Positions 8,656-17,018 of a DNA stretch of 64,000 nucleotides are shown piece after piece. Source of the DNA: Leptothoe sp034932105 (GTDB lineage Bacteria > Cyanobacteriota > Cyanobacteriia > Phormidesmidales > Phormidesmidaceae); NCBI RefSeq assembly GCF_034932105.1, contig NZ_JAYGIG010000118.1, forward strand, positions 1 to 64,000. Direction: 5' to 3'. How positions within the stretch are numbered: position 1 is the stretch's first letter; every line of letters starts with the position of its first letter. A program made the position numbers and the translations under genes. The notes beneath the pieces are model-generated. The model worked only from the letters and a program-made list of their open reading frames with translations. It did no database searches and had not been told where the DNA came from.

Positions 8656-9948
8656 TTACTTAGGTATTAAGTATTCCGGATCTTCTTCCCCTAGGGATTT
8701 GGGTAGCCAAACCCGGAGCCATGCCCCCCCGGTATCCGGATGGTTTTTGGCCTGAACTGTTCCCTGGTGGGATTCGACAATTTTTTGCACAATTGATAGG
8801 CCTAGCCCAGTACCGTTTGAGATCGCACTGGTCTCCGACCGGGTGCGAGATGTATCAGACCGATAAAAACGCTCAAACACATGGGGCAGGTCTTTTTCCT
8901 GAAACCCTTCACCCCAGTCAAATACATCCAACTGCAGCCCCGGTGTGGTCTCCCGATCAACCCATTGCATATGGACATGGATCGCCTGGCCCTGAGGGCT
9001 GTACTTGAGGGCGTTGTCCAGTAAATTCAACATCATGCGATAGACCAGACCTGCATTAACGGCTGCGATCGCACAGTCAGGACCTTGATAGTCCAGCACC
9101 TTATCCTGAGGTTTCGCTTGGGGTTCTAGACTTTGCCAAGCTTGGTAGAGCAGCGTCACCACATCGGCGTCTTCTAACCGCTGGGGTTGTTGTTGCTCCA
9201 AATGATTGAGACTGAGCATATCGTCCACCAGCGCCGTCAGGCGATTCACCTCCCCCAGCAGGCGATCGGTCCAGGTAACCAGGTCCGGATCGATGCGATT
9301 GCGCAAGGTTTCCCCCACTAGGCGAATCGACGTTAGGGGCGTTTTTAACTCATGGGCCACATCCGAGGTCCAGCGATCGCGCTGCTGGGTTAGCATCACC
9401 TCCTGCTGACGATTCTCTAAAAACACCCCCACATTGCCCTGGTTCAATGGAATACCGTAACCACGTAAGGGATAGGCCGGTCGCTCTAAAACGTTGGCTG
9501 GATCGGTTGAAATGGACCGAAAGATCCATTCTTTTTTGCATTCAGTCTGGCTGGTGCGCGTTTGCTCCACCAGCTGATCTAGCTCATAGGACCGAGCAAT
9601 GGCCAGCAATAGTTTGGGAGATGGGTAAACCTCAGTCTGGTCAATCCCTAAAAGCCGCTTAGCCTTGGCGTTACACCAAAGCAGACAGTTTTCTTGATCA
9701 ACCTTTAAATATCCCAAGGGTGAACGCTGTAGCAGCCGATTAACCTCATCCACCTCAGCCTGCAAATTATTTACCGCCATGCTCTGATTAGCCATGGCAC
9801 TGGCAATCTGAGATTCATAGGAAAAAGACGGAGCTTCAGGTTGGATGCTAATGCGCTCAAATAGAGCCTTGCGTCTGGTACCGGATCGTTGCCGGGAAAC
9901 CAAGAAGCATAAAAATCCTATGAATAACCCGGCGAGGAAAGAGAGCAC
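8656..9948 (-). CDS. sphS: Sensor histidine kinase, SphS/PhoR-like
   Basis: A 430-residue histidine kinase. A short N-terminal hydrophobic segment (residues 1-18) is followed by a basic stretch, a PAS-like region (L-G-Y-L-K-V-D-Q through L-L-G-I-D), the H-box D-V-A-H-E-L-K-T-P-L-T-S-I-R, and an ATPase domain with N-L-L-D-N-A-L-K-Y, D-W-G-E-G-F and G-T-G-L-G-L-S-I-V. The single N-terminal anchor and PAS-HisKA order match cyanobacterial SphS, the phosphate-starvation sensor that phosphorylates SphR. No sphR lies in the window, so the assignment is by resemblance. The G1 box is D-W-G-E-G-F rather than the usual D-x-G-x-G-I. Confidence 0.75.
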   Translation of the reverse strand: MLSFLAGLFIGFLCFLVSRQRSGTRRKALFERISIQPEAPSFSYESQIASAMANQSMAVNNLQAEVDEVNRLLQRSPLGYLKVDQENCLLWCNAKAKRLLGIDQTEVYPSPKLLLAIARSYELDQLVEQTRTSQTECKKEWIFRSISTDPANVLERPAYPLRGYGIPLNQGNVGVFLENRQQEVMLTQQRDRWTSDVAHELKTPLTSIRLVGETLRNRIDPDLVTWTDRLLGEVNRLTALVDDMLSLNHLEQQQPQRLEDADVVTLLYQAWQSLEPQAKPQDKVLDYQGPDCAIAAVNAGLVYRMMLNLLDNALKYSPQGQAIHVHMQWVDRETTPGLQLDVFDWGEGFQEKDLPHVFERFYRSDTSRTRSETSAISNGTGLGLSIVQKIVESHQGTVQAKNHPDTGGAWLRVWLPKSLGEEDPEYLIPK

Positions 9949-10036
9949 GGTGTACTACAACTATTGCAATGACTGCTCCCAGAATACCTTGGGTAAGTCA
10001 AGAGATGGGAGATAAGTCGAGCCTGGTTCGAGCCAT

Positions 10037-10065
10037 AAAAAAAGGTTCCTTCCTAAGAAGGAACC
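10037..10065 (-). terminator. Intrinsic terminator of the DUF4278 gene
   Basis: A perfect 8-bp stem (GGTTCCTT 10044-10051 with AAGGAACC 10058-10065, 6-base loop) is flanked on the plus strand by seven A residues at 10037-10043. Read on the minus strand it is a hairpin followed by T7, a textbook intrinsic terminator about 100 bases after the DUF4278 stop. Confidence 0.85.
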
Positions 10066-10165
10066 CAATCACAATACATTCCATGGGAATCAATTGTTTC
10101 TTTAACAGGGACAGGCTGAGCGCACCTAAGCGTTATGACATCTAGGTGCGTTGCCCGAAACCGGT

Positions 10166-10336
10166 CTAGCGCACCTGAGCGCCGCGATACTTAAGACCAC
10201 TGACAAAGCCTTGGACATGGCCCACAGCTTTTTTCATGCGATAGGATGCACCGCGATAGCAAGCGACATCGCTATCTTCCACAGCGATATTGCGATTGGA
10301 AACAGTGTACTTGACGCCACGATAGGACATTTGCAT
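10166..10336 (-). CDS. DUF4278 family miniprotein
   Basis: This 56-residue protein is encoded on the minus strand. The start ATG at 10336 is preceded by a strong AAGGAGG Shine-Dalgarno sequence eight bases away. It opens M-Q-M-S-Y-R-G-V-K-Y, carries a second C-Y-R-G-A-S-Y-R and ends with L-K-Y-R-G-A; this Y-R-G repetition is the hallmark of cyanobacterial DUF4278 proteins, whose function is unknown. An intrinsic terminator lies downstream and a promoter-sized gap upstream, so it is probably a monocistronic, independently regulated gene. The sequence around its stop (AGCGCACCTGAGCG) is partly repeated about 40 bases downstream. Confidence 0.8.
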   Translation of the reverse strand: MQMSYRGVKYTVSNRNIAVEDSDVACYRGASYRMKKAVGHVQGFVSGLKYRGAQVR

Positions 10337-10596
10337 GGATTTCGCCTCCTTAAATTAGACGTAGAGAGTTAAGATGAGGCGCGTTCCTTCGGTCTGATAG
10401 GTTCGCTATCTTTCCTACTTCCGTTCCTAACTGAACCATTAACATCCGGTAGATGCGATTAATCCGGCAAGGAATGAACGTTTCGTTTCTGTATTCAAAT
10501 ATACAGAAGTGGAAATATTTTTGTCAATAGGTTTTATTTTTTTCTGGATGTTTAAGCGTATTGGCTTATGCTTTCCGAGATACGTACATTATTCCA

Positions 10597-11406
10597 ATGA
10601 ATCAAACCATTCCACCCCAACGCTTTTATCCTTATTTGACCTGGCAGGATGTGGACCAGATGGCCGATAAGGACCAGGTGGTGATTGTCCAGCCGGTGGG
10701 CTCCATTGAGCAACATGGTCCCCATTTACCTCTGGTGGTGGATACGGCCCTGGGCATGGCGGTCATTGGGCGGGCCCTGGAGCAGCTAGATCCATCGGTG
10801 CCGGTCTATTGCTTGCCACCTCTGTGCTACGGCAAGTCCAATGAGCATTGGGGGTTTCCCGGTACGGTCACCCTGTCGGCATCGACGTTGATGGCGGTGC
10901 TGACCGATGTGGCCGATAGCATTTACCAGGCTGGGTTTCGTAAGCTCGTATTACTCAACTCCCATGGTGGACAACCCCAGGTGATCGAAATAGTGGCTCG
11001 GGATGTCCACCAGCGTCAGCCTGATTTTTGGGTATTTCCCCAGTTTCTTTGGCGGGTGCCCCATGGGGTGGGTGAACTGCTTAGCCCCAGGGAGCGTGAG
11101 GAGGGGATTCACGCTGGGGATGCGGAAACTAGTTTGATGTTGGCGATTTTGCCGGACCAGGTGTACATGGATCGAGCAGTGACGGAATATCCGCCCGCTC
11201 TAAAACCAGGAGGGCTGCTGAGTTTAGAAGGATCGCTGCCCTTTAGCTGGATCACCCGAGATATTTCTCAGAGTGGCGTTGTGGGGGATGCCACTGTGGC
11301 GACGGTGGAAAAGGGGCAGCAAATTTTGGCCGAGGTGGCGGCGGGTTGGGTAACGGTTTTGGAAGAAATTTATCGGTTCACTCCACCTCGGCGCTGGGAG
11401 GATTAA
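10597..11406 (+). CDS. Creatininase-family metal-dependent amidohydrolase
   Basis: A 269-residue protein of the creatininase/MftE-like family, usually dinuclear-metal amide hydrolases. Seen: G-S-I-E-Q-H-G-P-H-L-P-L followed by the Asp ligand, S-N-E-H-W-G-F-P-G-T-V-T-L, N-S-H-G-G-Q and the H-A-G-D-A-E-T-S segment with the distal Glu ligand. The substrate is unknown; creatinine itself is unlikely to be physiological here. The frame extends 12 codons upstream to a TTG, but the ATG at 10597 (M-N-Q-T) is the better start. A ROK kinase gene follows after 136 bases that contain a duplicated segment. Confidence 0.8.
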   Translation: MNQTIPPQRFYPYLTWQDVDQMADKDQVVIVQPVGSIEQHGPHLPLVVDTALGMAVIGRALEQLDPSVPVYCLPPLCYGKSNEHWGFPGTVTLSASTLMAVLTDVADSIYQAGFRKLVLLNSHGGQPQVIEIVARDVHQRQPDFWVFPQFLWRVPHGVGELLSPREREEGIHAGDAETSLMLAILPDQVYMDRAVTEYPPALKPGGLLSLEGSLPFSWITRDISQSGVVGDATVATVEKGQQILAEVAAGWVTVLEEIYRFTPPRRWED

Positions 11407-11433
11407 CTAAAGGGCAGAATAGGAGGCACTGCT

Positions 11434-11497
11434 CGTCTGTCCTGGGCAAAAGCCTGACAAGAGCCTGGGCAGTCCGTCTGTCCTGGGCAAAAGCCTG
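11434..11497. repeat. 23-bp direct repeat between the creatininase-family and ROK-kinase genes
   Basis: CGTCTGTCCTGGGCAAAAGCCTG occurs at 11434-11456 and again, identical, at 11475-11497 (41-base offset). Shorter AAGCCTGGGC and GAGCCTGGGC echoes lie within and after it. It looks like a recent local duplication in the leader of the following gene. Confidence 0.85.
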
Positions 11498-11542
11498 GGC
11501 AAAAGGTACAACCTATTCCATTGCCACCCCGAAGGAGTTTCT

Positions 11543-12403
11543 ATGCTGACCGAGAAAAAGCCCGTCATTGATCAGACTGCTACTTTATTAGCCAATGGGG
11601 TCCCATTGGTCAATGGGGATAATCTAGGACTCAAGACTTTAGCGGTGGACATTGGCGGTAGCGGCACTAAGGTGATTTTGCTGGATGGGTCGGGGCTGCC
11701 CCTGGGGGAGCGGGCCAGGGTAAAGACGCCATGGCCCGCCACACCTGAAGCGGTGATGGATGCGATCGCAAACCTCGCCGCCGATCAGCCATCCTTTGAT
11801 CGAGTATCCGTGGGATTTCCAGGTGTAGTGCGCCATGGCGTCACCTATACCGCTGTCAATCTCGATCGAGCCTGGGTGGGATTTCCCTTGGCAGAGCGTT
11901 TAACCCAGCAATTACAGAGTCCAACTAGGGTGGCGAACGATGCCGACATCCAAGGATTTGGGGCAGTTTCCGGCCAGGGTGTAGAGCTGGTCATTACCCT
12001 CGGCACTGGGTTTGGTTCCGCCCTGTTTGTTGATGGCCATCTGTTGCCCAATCTAGAAATGGCCCACCATCGCTTTCGCAAAACAGAATCCTACGAAGAG
12101 CAGCTAGGCCGCGCTGCCCTAGAAAAAGTCGGTAAGGAAAAATGGAATCGTCGGTTGAAGAAAGCGATCGCTGCCCTGGAACATCTGTTCAACTACGATC
12201 GGCTCTACATTGGCGGCGGAGAGACCAAAAACATCGCCCTCAAGCTAGCTTCCAACATTGAAATTGTGCCCAATGTCATGGGATTGCTGGGGGGCATCGC
12301 CCTATGGCGGCAGGTAGAAGCTGACCATACCAGGCCGCAGCCGAAGGTAGCTAGGAGGACTGAGGAGTCAGGCTTGAGGATTCAGGGATTGTCGGGAATT
12401 TAA
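11543..12403 (+). CDS. ppgK: ROK-family kinase, polyphosphate glucokinase-like
   Basis: This 286-residue sugar kinase has the phosphate-binding V-D-I-G-G-S-G-T-K (about residues 35-43), V-G-F-P-G-V-V, the catalytic-Asp segment N-D-A-D-I-Q-G-F-G, L-G-T-G-F-G-S-A-L-F and a C-terminal I-G-G-G-E-T-K. It lacks the zinc Cys cluster of classical ROK repressors. The N-D-A-D and L-L-P-N-L-E-M-A-H-H arrangement is that of polyphosphate/ATP glucokinases, which phosphorylate glucose to glucose 6-phosphate. An AAGGAG Shine-Dalgarno sequence precedes the ATG. The last 20 or so residues after G-G-I-A-L-W-R-Q are an unconserved tail. Confidence 0.75.
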   Translation: MLTEKKPVIDQTATLLANGVPLVNGDNLGLKTLAVDIGGSGTKVILLDGSGLPLGERARVKTPWPATPEAVMDAIANLAADQPSFDRVSVGFPGVVRHGVTYTAVNLDRAWVGFPLAERLTQQLQSPTRVANDADIQGFGAVSGQGVELVITLGTGFGSALFVDGHLLPNLEMAHHRFRKTESYEEQLGRAALEKVGKEKWNRRLKKAIAALEHLFNYDRLYIGGGETKNIALKLASNIEIVPNVMGLLGGIALWRQVEADHTRPQPKVARRTEESGLRIQGLSGI

Positions 12404-12609
12404 TTGAGAAAGAATGTCCTATTTGCTGTCTCGTACTAAAACAACGGGCATGATAGGTAAAGAAGTTTTGGTACGTTTAAGCCCATGGTCTCAGGACTTT
12501 TGTGTCTCACACTTGTAACTAACACAACTGCCCCATAGGGGTGGCCTGTCCTTGTGGCCATCACTTGTGACTAAAACTATCAATAGCTGACCCATAATCA
12601 AAGTTAACT

Positions 12610-14127
12610 ATGATTGGCCAGGTACAGGACCCATCGGAAGAGCACCATCAGATCTTTGGATGGCCTACTATTGCTCTATTTTTTGCTATTTGTTCGATTT
12701 ATTTGGCCTTCCTCAAACCGGGCATTTGGGGGGTGGATGGTAACGACATGCTCCACATGTCCCAGTCGCTGATCGAGAAGGGTAATTTCTCGATTCCACC
12801 TGGCGCGGGGGGTATTGAGGGGCCAGATGGTCAGTTTTACTCCATTCGCTATCCCCTATTGCCAGTGTTTGCGGTGCCTTTTGTCTGGGTGGGTATGACC
12901 CTTGGCAATATGTTCAATCTGCCGGTGCAGTATACCTCTGCGGCCTGTGGCCTAGTGCTGAATATTTTGCTGACAGCGGCCACGGCGGTACTGGTTTATG
13001 GCTTGACCCTACAACTGGGGGGACAGCGCCGGGGGGCATTTATGGCCGCCATTGGCTATGCCTTTTGTACGGCGGCCATGGTCTATGCTCGGGAATTTTT
13101 TGCGGAGCCGCTGTTGGGGTTCATTATTACCTTGGCTCTATATTTGGCCTTTGGCCAGTCGCGGTGGGGCCACTGGGTTACTGGTCTGCTGGCTGCCCTG
13201 GCCATTGCTGCTAAACCGGCGGGGATTTTATTGGGGCCGGTGCTGATGTTGTATTTTTTACTGCGGCGCTGCAGCTGGGATCGCATTTTAGCCCCTGGCA
13301 TCGGCACGGTGGTCGGGGTGGGTCTCTACCTGGCCTATAACTATGCGCGGTTTGGCAGTATTGCCTCATCGGGACAGGATTCTTCGCAGTTGGGCTTCGA
13401 TGGTTTTTTTCTGCGGGCCTTGGGGCAGTGGATTAGCCCCGGTAGCGGTGGCGGCATGTTTTGGTACTGTCCGCCGACGATTTTGGCGTTGGTGGGCCTG
13501 TGGGTGTTGTGGCAGCAGCGCAAGTTGGAATTTGTAGCCCTGGCTGGCATTGTGGTTAGTTTTTGGCTATTGCACAGCGGCTGGGACTTTAACGGTTGGA
13601 ACTGGGGACCTCGGTTTCTGGTGCCCATTATCCCGGCATTGATGGTCACGGTCGGTCTGTTGGGTAAACGCTGGCGGATGCCGCTGGTGGGGCTGATGGT
13701 GCTGGGCTTTTTGGTCAATGCTCCTACCCTGCTCACCTTTTACCAGCGCTACTTTGCTGAAATTGCGGATCAGAGTACGGTGCTGCTGATGCAAACCCTA
13801 TCCCTGTGGAGCGAGGCATCCCAAGCACCGATTTTTAATGCTTGGGCCGCCGCTGGCCGACAGCTGGCCGACGCGTTTAGTACCCCGGTGCAGGAGATTC
13901 TCAGGAATGTGGGTCAGCCGCCGGAGGCGGGGAATCTGTCGCAGGCAGAGTTGTTGAGAATTGTGGCGGTGTGGTGGTGGTTTCTGCCTGCAGCTGGGAT
14001 TCCCACTTGGGTTGGGATTGCGATCGCAACCGCCATGGTTAGCTTAGGTCTATGGCTACTCCGCCTGAGCTGGCTGATCGGACTGAAGCCAGCGACGTCG
14101 TTTCAAACGAACAAAATTCCCTTTTAA
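12610..14127 (+). CDS. Polytopic membrane protein, GT-C glycosyltransferase-like
   Basis: This 505-residue protein has about ten to twelve hydrophobic helices. The first extramembrane loop contains G-V-D-G-N-D-M-L-H-M, an acidic pair in the position where GT-C enzymes (dolichyl-phosphate-mannose transferase type) hold their catalytic Asp. It has two large soluble loops near residues 60-90 and 395-450. Such enzymes use lipid-linked sugars at the outer face of the plasma membrane. A family-2 glycosyltransferase of the polyprenyl-phosphate type follows 101 bases downstream and could supply that donor. The family is inferred from topology and context; an unrelated transporter is possible. Confidence 0.6.
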   Translation: MIGQVQDPSEEHHQIFGWPTIALFFAICSIYLAFLKPGIWGVDGNDMLHMSQSLIEKGNFSIPPGAGGIEGPDGQFYSIRYPLLPVFAVPFVWVGMTLGNMFNLPVQYTSAACGLVLNILLTAATAVLVYGLTLQLGGQRRGAFMAAIGYAFCTAAMVYAREFFAEPLLGFIITLALYLAFGQSRWGHWVTGLLAALAIAAKPAGILLGPVLMLYFLLRRCSWDRILAPGIGTVVGVGLYLAYNYARFGSIASSGQDSSQLGFDGFFLRALGQWISPGSGGGMFWYCPPTILALVGLWVLWQQRKLEFVALAGIVVSFWLLHSGWDFNGWNWGPRFLVPIIPALMVTVGLLGKRWRMPLVGLMVLGFLVNAPTLLTFYQRYFAEIADQSTVLLMQTLSLWSEASQAPIFNAWAAAGRQLADAFSTPVQEILRNVGQPPEAGNLSQAELLRIVAVWWWFLPAAGIPTWVGIAIATAMVSLGLWLLRLSWLIGLKPATSFQTNKIPF

Positions 14128-14228
14128 TTCAAACTAAGTTCAAATTAAATTCAAAATCTATCCCCCAGTCCTATCTCCACCTAACTCTTTAGCCTGTTTG
14201 ACCGCCCCCAGTCCTAAAGTATCCTCCC

Positions 14229-15203
14229 ATGAAACTGATTATTCAAATTCCCTGCTACAACGAAGAAAATACCCTAGGGGTAACGCTCTCAGAGCTGCCG
14301 CGAGCGGTGGCCGGTGTGGATCAGGTGGAATGGCTGATCATTAACGACGGCAGCCTAGACCGCACCGTGGATGTGGCGCGGGAATGGGGGGTGGATCACG
14401 TCGTCAGCTTTGACCACAACCAGGGTTTAGCCCGGGGGTTTATGGCGGGGTTAGATGCCTGTCTCAAGGCCGGGGCCGACATCATCGTCAATACCGATGC
14501 CGATAACCAGTACTGCGCCGCCGATATTCCTAAGCTGATTGAGCCCATTCTTCAGGGTCAGGCGGAAATTGTGGTGGGCGAACGGCCCATTATGGAAATC
14601 AAGCACTTTTCCCCGATCAAAAAGCTGCTGCAGCGCATGGGCAGTTGGGCCGTGCGGGTGGCTAGCAAAACCTCGGTGGCCGATGCCCCCAGCGGATTTC
14701 GCGCCATCAGCCGCAATGCGGCCATGCAGCTCAATGTTTTTAATGAGTATACCTACACCCTAGAAACCATCATTCAAGCGGGGCAAAAGGGGATGGCGGT
14801 GGCATCGGTGCCCATTCGCACCAACGGCTACCTGCGCCCGTCCCGGCTAGTCAAGAGCATTGCCTCCTATGTGCAACGGTCCTTGTTTACCATTCTGCGC
14901 ATTTTTATTACCTATCGGCCCCTATCCTTTTTCACAATTCTCGGGGGGATTCCCATTGGCCTAGGTCTTTTACTGGTGGTGCGTTGGCTTTGGCTATTTA
15001 TGGTCACCTTTGAGAATACCGGTCGCACCCATATTCCTAGCCTGATTTTTGCTGCTGTTTTAATTTTAGTTGGGGTGCAATGCTGGATTTTTGGACTGAT
15101 TGCCGATTTGATGTCGACTAACCGTAAATTATTGGAAGATATTCAACTGCGGTTGCGGCGCTCAGAAATCGAGGACCATATGAAGAAAAAGGCTCGGCAG
15201 TAA
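14229..15203 (+). CDS. Family 2 glycosyltransferase, polyprenyl-phosphate sugar synthase-like
   Basis: This 324-residue protein has an N-terminal GT2 domain (I-Q-I-P-C-Y-N-E-E-N-T-L-G, I-N-D-G-S, the metal-binding N-T-D-A-D-N-Q-Y and S-G-F-R-A-I-S-R) covering residues 1 to about 215, then two membrane helices near 235-260 and 275-300 and a basic cytoplasmic tail. The layout matches DPM1/GtrB-type enzymes that move a nucleotide-activated sugar to a polyprenyl phosphate. It probably works with the upstream GT-C-like protein and the downstream flippase-like protein. Confidence 0.85.
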   Translation: MKLIIQIPCYNEENTLGVTLSELPRAVAGVDQVEWLIINDGSLDRTVDVAREWGVDHVVSFDHNQGLARGFMAGLDACLKAGADIIVNTDADNQYCAADIPKLIEPILQGQAEIVVGERPIMEIKHFSPIKKLLQRMGSWAVRVASKTSVADAPSGFRAISRNAAMQLNVFNEYTYTLETIIQAGQKGMAVASVPIRTNGYLRPSRLVKSIASYVQRSLFTILRIFITYRPLSFFTILGGIPIGLGLLLVVRWLWLFMVTFENTGRTHIPSLIFAAVLILVGVQCWIFGLIADLMSTNRKLLEDIQLRLRRSEIEDHMKKKARQ

Positions 15204-15238
15204 AAAGTTAGATCACCCTTAGCGATCGGTGACTAACT

Positions 15239-15280
15239 CTGATTCACTGACCCTGATCCACTGACCTTGATTCACTAACC
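15239..15280. repeat. 14-bp tandem repeat, three units
   Basis: CTGATTCACTGACC, CTGATCCACTGACC and TTGATTCACTAACC follow one another at 15239, 15253 and 15267; a fourth unit begins CTGATCA and then decays. Fourteen bases is twice the heptanucleotide period of cyanobacterial STRR repeats. The array sits in the short gap before the next gene of the cassette. Confidence 0.85.
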
Positions 15281-15308
15281 CTGATCAATCATATTAATTA
15301 CCTCCTAG

Positions 15309-16907
15309 ATGAAAGATCTATTTGCCCAGGCAGCTCTCGACCAAATTCCTAAAATTCTGACGTTGCAGGACCGTAACCCCCACAGTCCTAATTATGGCTG
15401 TTTTGATCGTAACTTTTGGCAGTATAAAATTATTGACTTTCCTAGCGGTATGTCCCAGGAGTTTGTATGGCCCCTGGCCCTGGTGTATGACATGCCGCTG
15501 CCGAATAATCCTTACCATCAACAGCCCAACATTAAGGCCTGGGTAGAGGCGGGCATTGCCTTTGCGGCCAAGAGTTCCCATCCCGATGGGTCCTGTGATG
15601 ACTATTTTCCCTTTGAGCGGGCCGGTGGCGCAGCGGCCTTTTCGTTGCTGGCCTGTTTGGAAAGCTATCGGTTGCTGAAGCTGGATAATCCGCAGTGGCT
15701 GAGGTTTTTTGAAACTCGGGCCGACTGGTTGGCCCATCACCAGGAGAGTGGTCGTTTGACCAACCACCAGGCGCTGATTGTGCTGTGTTTGGAGATTGCT
15801 TCGCGGGTGTTGAATAACCAGAAGTGGCAGGGGGCGATCCAACAGCGGCTGGAGCAGGTACTGTCCTGGCAGGATTCGGAAGGGTGGTTCCAGGAGTATG
15901 AGGGGTGTGATCCGGGGTACCACACCCTGACCATTGCCTGTTTGGCGCGGGTGTATGACCTGGGTGAGAGAACGGATGAGCGGTTGCGGGATGCGATCGC
16001 AAACGGTGTCCGCCTAGCCAGCCACTTTGTCCACCCCGACGGTTCCTACGGGGGTGAATACACCAGCCGCAACACCTACAACTATTTCCCCCACGGCTTT
16101 GAACTCGTAGGTCGCTGGCTGCCCGAAGCATTGAGCCTTAACGACCGCTTTTTGAAAGGGCTTCATAACGGTTGTGGCTCCTGTTACGCCGACGACCACA
16201 TTGTCGGCCACCACACCTGGAATTATTTACTCACCTGGAAAGACTTTGTCGACGTGCGTCCCCCCACCCAGCCGCCCCACCCAGGACGGGTTTGGTTTCC
16301 CAACGCCCGCATTCTGATCGATCAGCGAGAAGACACCAAGCTATACCTGGCCCTCAACAAGGGTGGAGCCTTTAAGTTTTTCCGTCACAACAAGTTGGTA
16401 CTCTCAGACACCCAGTTTTCACTCCAGGTAAGGGAAAGCGGTAAGGTGAAAAATGCCGTTGGTCACCTCGTAGGCGATTACCAATACGACATTCAAGATC
16501 ACCGCATCACCCTCGAAGGCCCCCTAGGTTGGGCCAAGCAAAAACAGATGAATCCCTTGAATCTAATGATTCTGCGGGTGGTGATGTTAACGGTCGGGCG
16601 CTTCTTTCCCAACCTGATTCGCAAGCTGTTGCAAAAGATGTTGATCACCGGCAAAAATGATGCCCCCTTTCGGTTCCAGCGAATATTTGAATGGCAAAAT
16701 GGCCACTGGCTCCTGAGGGATAAGCTCATGGCCACCAGTGGTTGGAAAAATGTTCTCACCGCTGGCATGGGTTGCGACCAAACTTCGATCTATGTGGTCA
16801 TGAGTCGCACCTTTCAACCGGGGCAACTCCAACCATGGAAAGATTTAACCAGCGACGTAAATGCTCTCTCTGCTGAGCAGCCCTTGGAGGTAGAACGACA
16901 GCTGTAA
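15309..16907 (+). CDS. Unknown cytosolic protein, alpha/alpha-toroid-like
   Basis: This 532-residue protein has no signal peptide or membrane helix and no family I can name. Repeated H-P-D-G-S motifs (S-S-H-P-D-G-S-C-D-D and V-H-P-D-G-S-Y-G-G-E-Y) with intervening amphipathic helices suggest an (alpha/alpha) toroid such as those of heparinase or terpene-cyclase-like proteins in the first 320 residues. After about residue 330 it turns beta-rich (S-D-T-Q-F-S-L-Q-V-R), as in heparinase II/III C-terminal sandwiches. The position between a glycosyltransferase and a flippase-like gene suggests a role in glycan assembly or trimming. That is inference from fold impression and neighbours. Confidence 0.7.
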   Translation: MKDLFAQAALDQIPKILTLQDRNPHSPNYGCFDRNFWQYKIIDFPSGMSQEFVWPLALVYDMPLPNNPYHQQPNIKAWVEAGIAFAAKSSHPDGSCDDYFPFERAGGAAAFSLLACLESYRLLKLDNPQWLRFFETRADWLAHHQESGRLTNHQALIVLCLEIASRVLNNQKWQGAIQQRLEQVLSWQDSEGWFQEYEGCDPGYHTLTIACLARVYDLGERTDERLRDAIANGVRLASHFVHPDGSYGGEYTSRNTYNYFPHGFELVGRWLPEALSLNDRFLKGLHNGCGSCYADDHIVGHHTWNYLLTWKDFVDVRPPTQPPHPGRVWFPNARILIDQREDTKLYLALNKGGAFKFFRHNKLVLSDTQFSLQVRESGKVKNAVGHLVGDYQYDIQDHRITLEGPLGWAKQKQMNPLNLMILRVVMLTVGRFFPNLIRKLLQKMLITGKNDAPFRFQRIFEWQNGHWLLRDKLMATSGWKNVLTAGMGCDQTSIYVVMSRTFQPGQLQPWKDLTSDVNALSAEQPLEVERQL

Positions 16908-17018
16908 TGCTTGAAAGTGGGCCGTGCCCACCAAAATACGGTTATCCCAGGGTATTCCCAAGGGAAGCCCCTACGAGATTTTTCCATTCCCCATTCCTCT
17001 GCGGATTTTACAGGCCCC

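Noticed and set aside
10151..10372. 73-codon plus-strand frame opposite the DUF4278 gene
   Set aside because: The minus strand has the DUF4278 motif, a strong Shine-Dalgarno sequence and a terminator; this frame has none.
15318..16131. Two long minus-strand frames (about 200 codons each) opposite the toroid-like gene
   Set aside because: They overlap each other and the plus-strand gene, are Pro/Arg/His-rich and show no domain.
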